Shown here: positions 24,659-32,953 of the stretch, in pieces
Numbering within the stretch: position 1 is the first letter of the stretch
Layout: each line of letters starts with the position of its first letter
Assembly (NCBI GenBank): GCA_047974375.1
Contig: JBKECF010000054.1
Coordinates: 285,020-349,019 of the forward strand
Reading direction: 5' to 3'
From: JBKECF01 sp047974375
GTDB taxonomy: Bacteria > Bacillota > Clostridia > Lachnospirales > CAMZNU01
DNA: 64,000 nucleotides
Notes under the pieces: model-generated
Seen by the model: only the letters and a program-made list of their open reading frames with translations
What the model was told of the DNA's origin: nothing
The model's database searches: none
Translations under genes and position numbers: made by a program

Positions 24659-24714
24659 ACACAAATTGCGAATTAAACGAAAATAATAAAAATAATTTAT
24701 GGAGGTGTAAGCAC

Positions 24715-25083
24715 ATGGCACGTATTGCAGGTGTTGATTTACCAAGAGAAAAGCGTGTGGAAGTAGGTCTTACTTATGTATATGGTATAGGTCGTAAAAG
24801 TTCCCAAAGAATATTAGCAGAGGCTAATGTTGATAAAAACGTAAGAATAAAAGATTTAACAGACGACGAAGTTGGTAGAATTCGTGATATTATCGACAAA
24901 TCTCAAACTGTTGAGGGTGATTTAAGACGTGAAATAGCTCTTAACATTAAAAGACTTAGTGAAATCGGTTGCTACAGAGGAATTCGTCATAGACGTGGAC
25001 TTCCTGTAAGAGGACAAAAAACAAAAACTAATGCCAGAACAAGAAAAGGTCCAAAAAGAACTGTTGCAAACAAAAAGAAATAG
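24715..25083 (+). CDS. rpsM: Ribosomal protein S13
   Basis: 122 residues beginning MARIAGVDLPREKRVEVGLT, with the YGIGRKSSQRIL helix-turn and the basic tail RGLPVRGQKTKTNARTRKGP that contacts the A and P sites. The start at 24715 is fixed by GGAGGTG eight bases upstream; the frame stays open upstream but is not coding. It lies 66 bases before rpsK. Confidence 0.97.
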   Translation: MARIAGVDLPREKRVEVGLTYVYGIGRKSSQRILAEANVDKNVRIKDLTDDEVGRIRDIIDKSQTVEGDLRREIALNIKRLSEIGCYRGIRHRRGLPVRGQKTKTNARTRKGPKRTVANKKK

Positions 25084-25149
25084 TATAGAAGATTTTTATA
25101 TAAAAATTTTGAATGTAAAGTTTTTAATATATAAGGAGGTGCCAAGTAG

Positions 25150-25548
25150 ATGGCTAAAAAGGCGGTAAAAAAAGGCGGTCGTAGACGTCGTGAGAGAAGA
25201 ACTGTTGACCGTGGTCAAGCTCACATTCAGTCTACTTTTAATAATACAATAGTGACAATAACTGATGCTAAAGGTAATGCTTTATCTTGGGCAAGTGCAG
25301 GTCAATTAGGTTTTAAAGGTTCAAGAAAATCTACTCCATTTGCAGCACAAATGGCAGCGGATACAGCTGCAAACAATGCAAAAGAGTATGGTTTAAAAAA
25401 TATAGAAGTTTTTGTAAAAGGTCCAGGTAGTGGTAGAGAAGCTGCTATTCGTGCCTTACAAGCAGCTGGTTTAGAAGTAACAATGATTAAAGACGTTACT
25501 CCAGTACCACATAATGGTTGTAGACCACCTAAAAGAAGAAGAGTTTAA
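25150..25548 (+). CDS. rpsK: Ribosomal protein S11
   Basis: 132 residues. HIQSTFNNTIVTITDAKGNALSWASAG is the core, with GFKGSRKSTPFAAQMAAD, GPGSGREAAIRAL and the C-terminal DVTPVPHNGCRPPKRRRV, all diagnostic. It forms the platform of the small subunit. AAGGAGG precedes the ATG; 28 bases separate it from rpsD. Confidence 0.97.
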   Translation: MAKKAVKKGGRRRRERRTVDRGQAHIQSTFNNTIVTITDAKGNALSWASAGQLGFKGSRKSTPFAAQMAADTAANNAKEYGLKNIEVFVKGPGSGREAAIRALQAAGLEVTMIKDVTPVPHNGCRPPKRRRV

Positions 25549-25576
25549 TATAAAATAAATGTAAGGAGGTAGCGTA

Positions 25577-26170
25577 ATGGCAAGAGATAGATCCCCAGTA
25601 TTAAAAAGATGTAGATCTTTAGGCTTAGACCCAGTTGTTTTAGGTGTATCAAAAAAACCTTCTAAAAAAGCTGGCAGAGAGCAAAGAAAATTAAGTGAAT
25701 ACGGTATTCAACTTAAAGAAAAACAAAAAGTAAAATTTATATATGGTGTTTTAGAAAAACAATTTAGAAACTACTATAAAAAAGCTGACAAAATGGGCGG
25801 AATAACAGGTGATAACTTACTTAGTCTATTAGAACTTAGACTAGATAACGTTGTTTTTAGAATGGGCTTAGCAAGAACAAGAACAGAGGCTCGTCAAATA
25901 GTACGTCATAAGCATATATTAGTTAATGGTAGCAGAGTAGATATTCCTTCATATTGCGTAAAAGCTGGCGATGTAATATCTGTACGTGAAAAGTCTGCAA
26001 ATCTTCAAAGATATAAAGACGTATTAGAGTCTACACATGGTAGAATTACACCAGACTGGTTAAGTGCAGATGTAGAAAATTTAAAAGGAACAGTAAATAG
26101 TGTTCCAGCAAGAGCTCAAATAGACTTACCTATAAATGAAACGCTAATTATCGAGCTTTACTCTAAGTAA
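25577..26170 (+). CDS. rpsD: Ribosomal protein S4
   Basis: 197 residues. The N-terminal MARDRSPVLKRCRSLGLDP lacks the zinc Cys cluster (C-minus form, one Cys kept). The S4 RNA-binding domain LLSLLELRLDNVVFRMGLA and RQIVRHKHILVNG is intact. It is a primary 16S rRNA binder and, in many bacteria, the autoregulator of this operon. It lies in its usual place between rpsK and rpoA. Confidence 0.97.
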   Translation: MARDRSPVLKRCRSLGLDPVVLGVSKKPSKKAGREQRKLSEYGIQLKEKQKVKFIYGVLEKQFRNYYKKADKMGGITGDNLLSLLELRLDNVVFRMGLARTRTEARQIVRHKHILVNGSRVDIPSYCVKAGDVISVREKSANLQRYKDVLESTHGRITPDWLSADVENLKGTVNSVPARAQIDLPINETLIIELYSK

Positions 26171-26212
26171 TAATGTGAACTTATATAGCTATATAATACA
26201 GGAGGTTTATAT

Positions 26213-27178
26213 ATGTTTGAATTTGAGAAACCTCAAATTAATATTGTAGAAACGACTGGTGATTACGGTTGTTTTGTAATAGAACCACTGGAAAGAGGTT
26301 ATGGTACTACTTTAGGTAATTCCTTAAGACGCATAATGCTTTCGTCTCTTCCAGGTGCTGCTGTTAGCAAAATAAAAATAGATGGTATAGTTCAAGAATT
26401 TTCTACAATACCTGGTGTTAAAGAAGACGTAACGGAGATAATTTTAAATTTGAAGCAATTGGCATTACGTGTTAATGGTGATGATTACGAACCTAGAGTT
26501 GCTCATCTTTATTTTAGTGGTGAAGGTGAAGTGGTAGCAGGAGATTTAAAAGCTGATAGTGATGTTGAAGTATTAAACCCAGATTTTCATATTGCCTACT
26601 TAAGTGGTGGCATGGAAAGTGAGATTGCTATAGAATTGACTATTACACGTGGAAGAGGATATGTTAGTGCAGACAAGCATAAAGATGAAGAGGAAGAAGT
26701 AGTAATAGGTACTATTGCTATAGATTCTATTTATACACCTGTTCGCCGTGTAAATTATGTTGTAGAAGATACTAGAGTAGGTCAAGTAACAGATTTTGAT
26801 AAATTAACTTTAGAAGTATGGACAGATGGCACTATAGAGCCAAAAAATGCAGTAAGTTTAGGTTCGAAGATACTAAATGAACATTTGAATTTATTTATGG
26901 ATTTATCGGAAGCTGTAAAAGAAACTGAAATAATGATAGAAAAAGATGATGTACAAAAGGAAAAAATACTTGTAATGAGCATTGATGAATTAGATTTATC
27001 AGTTCGTTCATACAATTGTTTAAAACGTGCTGGCATTAGTACTGTAGAAGATTTAATAGACAAGACTGAAGAAGAGATGATGAAAGTACGTAACTTAGGT
27101 AGAAAATCTTTAGATGAAGTATTAAGAAAAATGGATGCTTTGGGGCTTTCCCTTACAGCAGAAGAAAATAGAGTATAG
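26213..27178 (+). CDS. rpoA: RNA polymerase alpha subunit
   Basis: 321 residues. The N-terminal assembly domain includes EPLERGYGTTLGNSLRRIML and GVKEDVTEIILNLK. A flexible linker near 235-245 follows. The C-terminal domain reads IDELDLSVRSYNCLKRAGIS then TVEDLIDKTEEEMMKVRNLG and contacts UP elements and activators. AGGAGG precedes the start. It ends 10 bases before rplQ. Confidence 0.98.
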   Translation: MFEFEKPQINIVETTGDYGCFVIEPLERGYGTTLGNSLRRIMLSSLPGAAVSKIKIDGIVQEFSTIPGVKEDVTEIILNLKQLALRVNGDDYEPRVAHLYFSGEGEVVAGDLKADSDVEVLNPDFHIAYLSGGMESEIAIELTITRGRGYVSADKHKDEEEEVVIGTIAIDSIYTPVRRVNYVVEDTRVGQVTDFDKLTLEVWTDGTIEPKNAVSLGSKILNEHLNLFMDLSEAVKETEIMIEKDDVQKEKILVMSIDELDLSVRSYNCLKRAGISTVEDLIDKTEEEMMKVRNLGRKSLDEVLRKMDALGLSLTAEENRV

Positions 27179-27188
27179 GAGGTTGGTT

Positions 27189-27725
27189 ATGTCTGGTTAT
27201 AGAAAACTTGGTCGTACATCAAGTCAACGTAAAGCAATGTTACGTAACTTAACGACTAATTTATTATATCATGGAAAAATTAAGACTACTGAAACCAGAG
27301 CTAAAGAAGTAAGAAAAATGGCTGAAAAAGTTATTACTTTAGCTATTAAAGAAAAAGACAACTTTGAAGAGGTGACTGTTAAAGCTAAAGTTGCCAAAAA
27401 AGATGGTGAAGGTAGACGTATTAAAGAAGAAGTAAACGGTAAAAGAGTTACTGTTTTTGATGAAGTAGATAAAATAATTACTAAAGATGCTCCTTCTAGA
27501 TTAAATGCTAGAAGAAAAATCCTTAGTGTTGTTTATCCTGTAACAGAAGTTCCTGCTGATGGCAGAAAAGTTCGCCAAAATACTAAATCAGTAGATATGG
27601 CTAAATTATTATTTGACGAAGTTGCACCTAAATATGTAGGTCGTAACGGTGGTTATACTAGAATAATAAAATTAGGCAAAAGAAAAGGCGATGGAGCTGA
27701 AGAAGTTATAATTGAATTAGTATAA
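27189..27725 (+). CDS. rplQ: Ribosomal protein L17, long form
   Basis: 178 residues from ATG 27189, with MSGYRKLGRTSSQRKAMLRN at the start and NGGYTRIIKLGKRKGDGAEE at the end. The usual length is 113-130; an inserted segment of about 55 residues (about 62-118, KAKVAKKDGEGRRIKEEVNG onwards) sits between the two halves. The same insertion is common in Lachnospirales and supports that placement. The start has AGGAGG, overlapping the rpoA stop. It is the last gene of the operon. Confidence 0.96.
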   Translation: MSGYRKLGRTSSQRKAMLRNLTTNLLYHGKIKTTETRAKEVRKMAEKVITLAIKEKDNFEEVTVKAKVAKKDGEGRRIKEEVNGKRVTVFDEVDKIITKDAPSRLNARRKILSVVYPVTEVPADGRKVRQNTKSVDMAKLLFDEVAPKYVGRNGGYTRIIKLGKRKGDGAEEVIIELV

Positions 27726-27731
27726 TTTGGG

Positions 27732-27770
27732 CTGTTTGGAAACGATTTTATTGTTTTCAAACAGTTTTTT
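27732..27770 (+). terminator. Terminator of the ribosomal operon
   Basis: CTGTTTGGAAAC and TTTTCAAACAG form an 11-bp stem followed by six T. Confidence 0.9.
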
Positions 27771-28078
27771 AGGTTATATAATAAATGGTGTTAGCTTTGG
27801 GTTTTTAATCGCTAAGCTCATTTACTGTGTATGACTGGTATTACCTTGATATTATTACAGTTACTATGGCAAAAGCTAGTGGATTAATTGTACCTTTAAT
27901 GTTATTAGAAAAGTACTAGGAAAGAAAAAAATATAAAATAATAAATACCTTATAAATCTGGATTGTTTCTCCAACAATGCTTATTAAGCTACTTTATAAA
28001 AGTCAAATTCTTACCGATAAATGAAATTAACATAAGAGCAATAGGTTGACTGTAAAAAAAGATATGTAATATAAATTG
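27771..28078. other. Non-coding decayed stretch
   Basis: About 300 bases with stops in all frames, no ribosome-binding site with a start, and no recognisable RNA. It is probably remnant sequence between the ribosomal operon and a cassette boundary. Confidence 0.35.
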
Positions 28079-28128
28079 AAAATCCATTAGAAAATAGTAT
28101 AAGTTATATTATTTTTTAATGGATTTTT
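28079..28128 (+). terminator. Terminator-like inverted repeat
   Basis: AAAATCCATTA and TAATGGATTTTT pair over 10-11 bp around a long A/T loop. As at 42.0 and 43.1 kb, it stands just before a cassette promoter module. Confidence 0.6.
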
Positions 28129-28187
28129 CTGTGACTATAAAATAGTTAAAATTTTCAAATTTATCTTATAATTTTATTTTTTTACTG

Positions 28188-28222
28188 TATAATAGTATAT
28201 ATAGTAATCACTACAGTAATTA
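28188..28222 (+). promoter_or_regulatory. Cassette promoter module, copy 2 (diverged)
   Basis: CTGTATAAT with the -10 at 28188-28193, preceded by a run of seven T but no good -35. Eleven bases later lies TAATCACTACAGTAATTA (28205-28222), 15 of 18 bases as in the palindrome at 42112. Confidence 0.6.
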
Positions 28223-28230
28223 TTTTGGTA

Positions 28231-28263
28231 AATTATATAAATAAATTATTTATTTATATAATT
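28231..28263. repeat. 33-bp near-perfect palindrome
   Basis: AATTATATAAATAAAT and its exact reverse complement are separated by one base. It lies in the untranslated region after promoter copy 2. Confidence 0.8.
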
Positions 28264-28558
28264 AGTAGTATTTAAGGCTATGAAGTAAGTAGAAATATGG
28301 CCTGAGTCAATTAGATTGGTAGCGTTATCTTCTGTGAATTTTTCGAAAATAGAATAGTCGGTATTTTTTGTTAAATGCTCTAATGTCGAATAAGAAGGAA
28401 GTGGTTTGAAAACATCGAAACCACATAGAATTACGATGAACAGTGGACAAACACAAAGTGCTTGGTTTTGCGTTAGCAAAATTCAGAAATAATAAGAAAT
28501 TTTCGAATTGTTTTTTAAGAAGGTTTCTAAATGCCCATAATATTAAGGAGGAAAAATT
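28264..28558. other. Region with no supportable gene
   Basis: A 77-codon minus-strand frame (28246-28479) crosses the palindrome, lacks a ribosome-binding site and resembles nothing known, so it is not called. AAGGAGG at 28545-28551 serves the next gene. Confidence 0.3.
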
Positions 28559-28702
28559 ATGAAGTTTAAAAAGAGTTTATTAGTTTTTTCGGAGGCTGGC
28601 GCTGAATTAGCAGGATTGGGATTTTCTGTAGGTACTTCTACAGGTACAACTATATACTATAGGAAGACATTTGATATGAATCTAATTTATAGGTTATATT
28701 AA
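28559..28702 (+). CDS. 47-residue small protein, likely internal-deletion remnant of a secreted cassette protein
   Basis: It has an excellent AAGGAGG site seven bases before ATG. The product starts with a signal-peptide-like MKFKKSLLVF, then jumps to a Gly-rich stretch AGAELAGLGFSVGTSTGTT and ends LIYRLY. The signal start and the Gly-rich late segment are the two ends of the cassette proteins seen at 42195, so an internal deletion is the simplest reading. It ends one base before the next gene. Confidence 0.5.
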   Translation: MKFKKSLLVFSEAGAELAGLGFSVGTSTGTTIYYRKTFDMNLIYRLY

Positions 28703-28703
28703 G

Positions 28704-29129
28704 ATGAAAAAGTATATATTGATCTTAGTATTGTTTTTAACAGTTATAGCTATTGTTTTAATAATTTATTCACTATTTAGTAGTAGAAATTATGTGCTTG
28801 TGAATGTACCAGATTCGTTTATAGATGTTACAACGGATATACCTGAATTAGATAATAGTTCCATAGTAGAAAAATCAGAGTTTTACTATTCAGAGCATTA
28901 CAAAATTAAACTATATGGTCAGTATCTTATAAATGAGGATGATAATACGTTATATCTGTTATATTCTAAAGTATACTTTAGAGTCCAAGAAAAATATATA
29001 GATGATTTTGATTTTAGAGTTTTACATATTACGGACGTTACCACTAACTTTCCCCGCGTATTAAGTTGCATACTCATAGCAGATAAAAGAACAGAAATTA
29101 CTCAAAGACATGTATTGAGTTGGATTTAA
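28704..29129 (+). CDS. Membrane-anchored small protein, cassette partner
   Basis: 141 residues. One TM segment at about 4-26 (ILILVLFLTVIAIVLIIYSL) is followed by an extracytoplasmic domain of about 110 residues rich in Tyr, Asp and beta-forming residues. It starts one base after the stop of the 47-residue gene and is probably coupled to it. It takes the place of the membrane partner in other cassettes, although the fold differs. I do not recognise it. Confidence 0.55.
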   Translation: MKKYILILVLFLTVIAIVLIIYSLFSSRNYVLVNVPDSFIDVTTDIPELDNSSIVEKSEFYYSEHYKIKLYGQYLINEDDNTLYLLYSKVYFRVQEKYIDDFDFRVLHITDVTTNFPRVLSCILIADKRTEITQRHVLSWI

Positions 29130-29188
29130 GATATGATTTGCAGCAAGAGTAAAACAAAAAGTTACAAAATGGTAAAATCCTATAAAAT

Positions 29189-29233
29189 AATCCTAACTAG
29201 GAATCCAATGGAATTTTAGTTAGGATTATTTTT
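29189..29233 (+). terminator. Terminator, bidirectional
   Basis: AATCCTAACTA pairs perfectly with TAGTTAGGATT, then ATTTTT. It closes the plus-strand genes and may also serve modB from the other side. Confidence 0.85.
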
Positions 29234-29306
29234 AATTGGTAAGAATACCTCGTTCTAAAGGCTAGAATCTAGTCATTTACTCTGGCTGTTTTACTATAAG
29301 TATGAT

Positions 29307-29951
29307 TTAATAAAACTCCTGTTTTTTAACAAATCTATTAACAAGGAACATGAATAAAAAGGATATAGCAGAAATAACAATAACCCAAAAGCCAGCTATA
29401 TTATATTCCCCTGCACCAATATGAAAATAAATACTACTGGAAATGGTTTGGGTTTTATCAGGTATATTTCCACAAACTAAAAGGGTTGCACCAAATTCTC
29501 CAAGGGATCTAGTAAAAGCAAGAATAATTCCATTAAGTATACCTCCATATATAAGAGGCAGAATTAAGTAGAAAAAAATTTCCCTATTGTTAGCACCACA
29601 AGAATAAGCTTCCTCTATAATAGTATAATCAATATGACTTAAGGATGTATTAATAGAACGATACATAAAAGGTAGCGTAACTATAACAGATACAAGAATA
29701 CCTGCTTTCCACGTAAAAATAAGGTCTACATATTTTCCTAAGGCATTTCCGCCAAATAGCATTAGGACAGAAAAACCAACGACTATAGGCGGTAAAACCA
29801 AGGGTAAATTAATAATTGTATCTATTATAGTTTTGTACTTACCTTTATATTGGTACATAAAAAAGCTAAGGGTAATTCCTAGTAAAAGAGTTAGAATAAC
29901 TGAAATGCTAGAAATTTTTAAGCTAACAAAAAGTGGAGCTAGACTAATCAT
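29307..29951 (-). CDS. modB: Molybdate ABC transporter permease
   Basis: 214 residues, five to six TM helices. The EAA loop IIEEAYSCGANNREIFFYLILP is present, as are the CysTW/ModB family signatures LPLVLPPIVVGF near residue 48 and RSLGEFGATLLVCGNIPDKT near 148. It forms the channel for molybdate or tungstate. It overlaps modA by 8 bases. The ATPase ModC, which normally follows, is absent: the next 170 bases hold only a terminator. Confidence 0.93.
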   Translation of the reverse strand: MISLAPLFVSLKISSISVILTLLLGITLSFFMYQYKGKYKTIIDTIINLPLVLPPIVVGFSVLMLFGGNALGKYVDLIFTWKAGILVSVIVTLPFMYRSINTSLSHIDYTIIEEAYSCGANNREIFFYLILPLIYGGILNGIILAFTRSLGEFGATLLVCGNIPDKTQTISSSIYFHIGAGEYNIAGFWVIVISAISFLFMFLVNRFVKKQEFY

Positions 29952-30657
29952 TTATTGTAAAACCATAGCCCTTAAAAATTTCTTTTTGGGCATCTTCCTG
30001 TAAATATTCTAAAAATTCTTCACCATATTTATTATCGCTAATAGTACCAACTGGGTACACAACAGGTGTATGAGATTCAGCTGGTGCTGTGTCTGTAATT
30101 TTTACTTTGTCTGTTATAGCGTCTGTTTTGTAAACTATTCCACAATCTACATTGCTTGTTTCTACCCAAACACGAACTTCTGCAACATCTTTTCCATATA
30201 CTAACAAATCTTCTATATCTTTTCCAAGGTATTCTATAACTTCTGAACCATATCTACCTGCAGGTACAGTTTTAGGCTCGCCTATACCAATTTTGCTAGC
30301 TGTTTCTAAAGTATCAAAGGTATAATTTTCTGTGCTGTCCACTGGTTCTATAAGGACTATTTCATTATTTAATAAATCTACAGAGTTTTTAACTAAGCCT
30401 GCTTCGTCTAGTTTATCCATTTGCTTTTTGCTTGCAGAAAAAAATACATCACTTGGTGCGCCTGCTAATATTTCATTTGCCAAAGTGCCTGAACCAGCAA
30501 AGTTAATATAAAGTTCTACATTGTTATCTTTTTCGTAATTAGTTTCAATTTCAGTTAGTGCGTCTTTTAAACTAGCAGCTGCCGATATAGTAATAGACTT
30601 TTCAGTGCTCCCGCAAGAAGTTAAAAAAATAATAAATAATAATGGTAAAAATTTCAT
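29944..30657 (-). CDS. modA: Molybdate-binding lipoprotein
   Basis: 237 residues from ATG 30657; the ATG at 30672 includes the ribosome-binding site GAAAGGA in its own codons and is unlikely. The lipobox LTSCG lies near residue 14. The mature domain has ISAAASLKDALTEIE (oxyanion-contact Ser), NFAGSGTLANEILAGAPSDVFFSA and VPAGRYGSEVIE, all ModA hallmarks. It captures molybdate or tungstate outside the membrane for ModB. Confidence 0.93.
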   Translation of the reverse strand: MKFLPLLFIIFLTSCGSTEKSITISAAASLKDALTEIETNYEKDNNVELYINFAGSGTLANEILAGAPSDVFFSASKKQMDKLDEAGLVKNSVDLLNNEIVLIEPVDSTENYTFDTLETASKIGIGEPKTVPAGRYGSEVIEYLGKDIEDLLVYGKDVAEVRVWVETSNVDCGIVYKTDAITDKVKITDTAPAESHTPVVYPVGTISDNKYGEEFLEYLQEDAQKEIFKGYGFTIND

Positions 30658-30684
30658 AGTATTTCCTTTCATAATAAAAATAAC

Positions 30685-31053
30685 TTATATTGTACTATAA
30701 TCCATTAACCCTTTATTATTAACGTCATTTTGCTCCATTTTAACTAAATAATCACCTATTTCGATATTTTTAAGAATATAAGAAGTGGTTTCTTCGGTCA
30801 TGTTTTTAGAAACTAGACTTTTATTTAGTATGCTTACTACGTATTCTTCTCTTTCAGACTCTTCTAGGCTAAAGAATTTTGCTGAATTAATAGTTAAATT
30901 AATAGTATCAGCAGTATCATCATCAAAAGTAGTTTCTATTGTTAGAGCTAGTTCATTAGCTAAATGTTCATCGGTATAAGTGGCTATTTGATTGTAAATT
31001 ACTGTTCCAAAAATGGTACTAAGTATTAAAATGTTGCTTAAAGCTGTCTTCAT
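30685..31053 (-). CDS. Small exported protein of unknown function
   Basis: 122 residues. A signal peptide or anchor (about 1-22, ALSNILILSTIFGTVIYNQI) is followed by an acidic Thr/Asp-rich domain (LALTIETTFDDDTADTINLT) with no motif I know. It lies 27 bases upstream of modA on the same strand and so is probably the first gene of the mod transcript. A role in molybdate uptake is possible from context only. AAGGAGAG precedes the start. Confidence 0.6.
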   Translation of the reverse strand: MKTALSNILILSTIFGTVIYNQIATYTDEHLANELALTIETTFDDDTADTINLTINSAKFFSLEESEREEYVVSILNKSLVSKNMTEETTSYILKNIEIGDYLVKMEQNDVNNKGLMDYSTI

Positions 31054-31502
31054 ACATACTCTCCTTTTAAGAATTGGTTATTTTGGCAAAGTTAAACTAA
31101 TTACAAGGAATAATCTTGTTAATATCTTATTAATATTCTTATGAAAGTTTACGCTCCTTACAAAATAAAGTTTAATTAAAAAAAGATGTATTTAGTTTTT
31201 TAATAAAATTTGGTATTAGATTATTTAGTAAAGTGTATAACAAAACTAATTAAAAGTAAAGAAAATAAATTAAAATAAACTAAAATAAAGTATGTGATGA
31301 ATTGCTATAACTTAGTGCTAAATTATCCACATGCTATGTCAAAATTGTGCATTTTTTATATTAACTATGTGCTATATCATTAACTCATAAGTTAAATATA
31401 CAGTGGTAATGGGATATTACTATCTGTACGGAACATTAGTAACAGCTTCAAGGAATATTGAATATAAATTATAAGCAAGTTTTAAAACGGAGGGTAAAAA
31501 TT
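31054..31502. other. Divergent regulatory region, mod genes versus sugar importer
   Basis: About 450 A/T-rich bases without a gene. TTAACTCATAAGTTAA (31380-31395) is a perfect 6-bp inverted repeat that could be an operator of the importer. No LacI-type site with a central CG and no known riboswitch is evident. GGAGGG at 31489-31494 serves the binding-protein gene. Confidence 0.4.
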
Positions 31503-32861
31503 ATGAAAATGAAAACTAAAAAATTGTTGTCATATGGTTTGAGTTTAGCCATGTTAACAAGTGTTTTTGCTGGATGTAGCAGTAAAACTGAAGAATCAGC
31601 CAGTACGGACACAGCAAAAGTAGAAGAACGAGAAGAACCTAAAGAAGAGGTTAAAGAAAATAAAAGTGATGAAAAAATTACTTTAAGCCTTGCAGCATCT
31701 CAAAACTGGATAGTAGATGTAGATAAGGAATTGGCAAAGGCTTTTGAAGAGGAAACAGGTATAGCTATAGATTTCCAACTTAGCCCAGATGACCAGTACC
31801 AAACTATTATTAAATCTAAGCTAAATACAGGAGAAGGTCCAGACATTTACATGACTTATTCAGGAACAAAGCTTAGAGATTTTAATCCGGAAAAAAATAT
31901 GGTAGACCTATCTAACGAACCTTGGGTAGATAATCTAGAGCAATGGGCAATTGATGGAAACTCGCTAAATGGTGTTTTATATGCTCAAAATACAGCTGGT
32001 GTAGATGATACCAATGGAGTTTTATACAAACCAGCATTATTTGAAAAGTTAGGAATAAAAGTACCTACAAATTATACAGAATTTAAAGAGGCTTGCGACA
32101 AATTAAGTGAAGCGGGAATTACACCAGTATATGAATTTGTAAAAGATTTATGGCATACTCATTACTGGATGGAAGGTGTAAGTGCCTTAGCGGTACAAAA
32201 TGACCCAGATCTTTACAAAAAATTAAACACAAATGAAATAGGTTTTGCAGATGTACCAGAATATGTTAAAGCTTTAGAGCAATTACAAGAAATGGAAGCA
32301 TCAGGATATTTTGGTGAAAACCATATGTCCAATATTTATGATAATTCCTATGATGCTATAAATAGCGAAAAATACGGAATGATAATTATTCACGGTTCAT
32401 ATCCTAATGAAATAGCATCAACAATAGAGGGCTCAAATCCTGACGAATATAGTATGTTCCCTAATCCTTTAGTAGACAATACAATGATTACTTTAACTGC
32501 AGGTGGAACAACGAAATGTATAAATGCAAGTAGTAGTAAAATTGACGCTGCAAAAGAATATTTCAATTTCCTTGCAAGAGAAGAAAATGTTAAAAAATTA
32601 TATGCAGAAAAAACTATGTATGTGTCTTCTTCAATGAAAGGCATAGACGCTTCACCTACAAAAGCTTTTAAAGATTTACGTGAAGTTGCTTCAGGTGAAT
32701 TACAGGGGGCAGAGGCTAGTGTGTATTTTTATGACGGTGGTAAAATAAGTGAACTTTGTCAAGAAATGTTTGTAGGACTTTTAACACCAACAGAAGTTTT
32801 ACAAGAGTTTGACAATTCAAGAAGAGCAATAGCAAGTGACGCAGGACAAGAAGGATTTTAA
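31503..32861 (+). CDS. Sugar ABC transporter substrate-binding lipoprotein
   Basis: 452 residues from ATG 31503 (GGAGGG nine bases upstream). A lipobox FAGCSS follows the signal peptide; a charged linker EEREEPKEEVKENKSDE leads into a family-1 solute-binding fold. Fold landmarks are FEEETGIAIDFQLSPDDQYQ, TGEGPDIYMTYSGTKL and FNFLAREENVKKLY. It binds an oligosaccharide outside the cell and passes it to the two permeases downstream. The matching MsiK-type ATPase is not in the window, as is common for this family. An attenuating terminator follows the gene. Confidence 0.92.
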   Translation: MKMKTKKLLSYGLSLAMLTSVFAGCSSKTEESASTDTAKVEEREEPKEEVKENKSDEKITLSLAASQNWIVDVDKELAKAFEEETGIAIDFQLSPDDQYQTIIKSKLNTGEGPDIYMTYSGTKLRDFNPEKNMVDLSNEPWVDNLEQWAIDGNSLNGVLYAQNTAGVDDTNGVLYKPALFEKLGIKVPTNYTEFKEACDKLSEAGITPVYEFVKDLWHTHYWMEGVSALAVQNDPDLYKKLNTNEIGFADVPEYVKALEQLQEMEASGYFGENHMSNIYDNSYDAINSEKYGMIIIHGSYPNEIASTIEGSNPDEYSMFPNPLVDNTMITLTAGGTTKCINASSSKIDAAKEYFNFLAREENVKKLYAEKTMYVSSSMKGIDASPTKAFKDLREVASGELQGAEASVYFYDGGKISELCQEMFVGLLTPTEVLQEFDNSRRAIASDAGQEGF

Positions 32862-32882
32862 TAAATCTTAGCTTAAACTATT

Positions 32883-32926
32883 AAAGAGAGGCATGAAAAT
32901 TTTATAAAATTTTAAGCCTCTCTTTT
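32883..32926 (+). terminator. Attenuating terminator between binding protein and permeases
   Basis: AAGAGAGGC pairs with GCCTCTCTT and is followed by T. The permease genes have no visible promoter of their own, so partial read-through would give more binding protein than permease. Confidence 0.8.
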
Positions 32927-32953
32927 AACATACTATTAAAAGGATGTGAAAAA

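Noticed and set aside
24634..24714. 27-residue N-terminal extension of S13
   Set aside because: The frame is open but the ribosome-binding site and the family N-terminus place the start at 24715.
27135..27188. 18-residue N-terminal extension of L17
   Set aside because: It lies inside rpoA in another frame; MSGYRKLGR is the normal start.
28246..28479. 77-residue minus-strand ORF
   Set aside because: No ribosome-binding site, it crosses a 33-bp palindrome, and it has no recognisable protein features.
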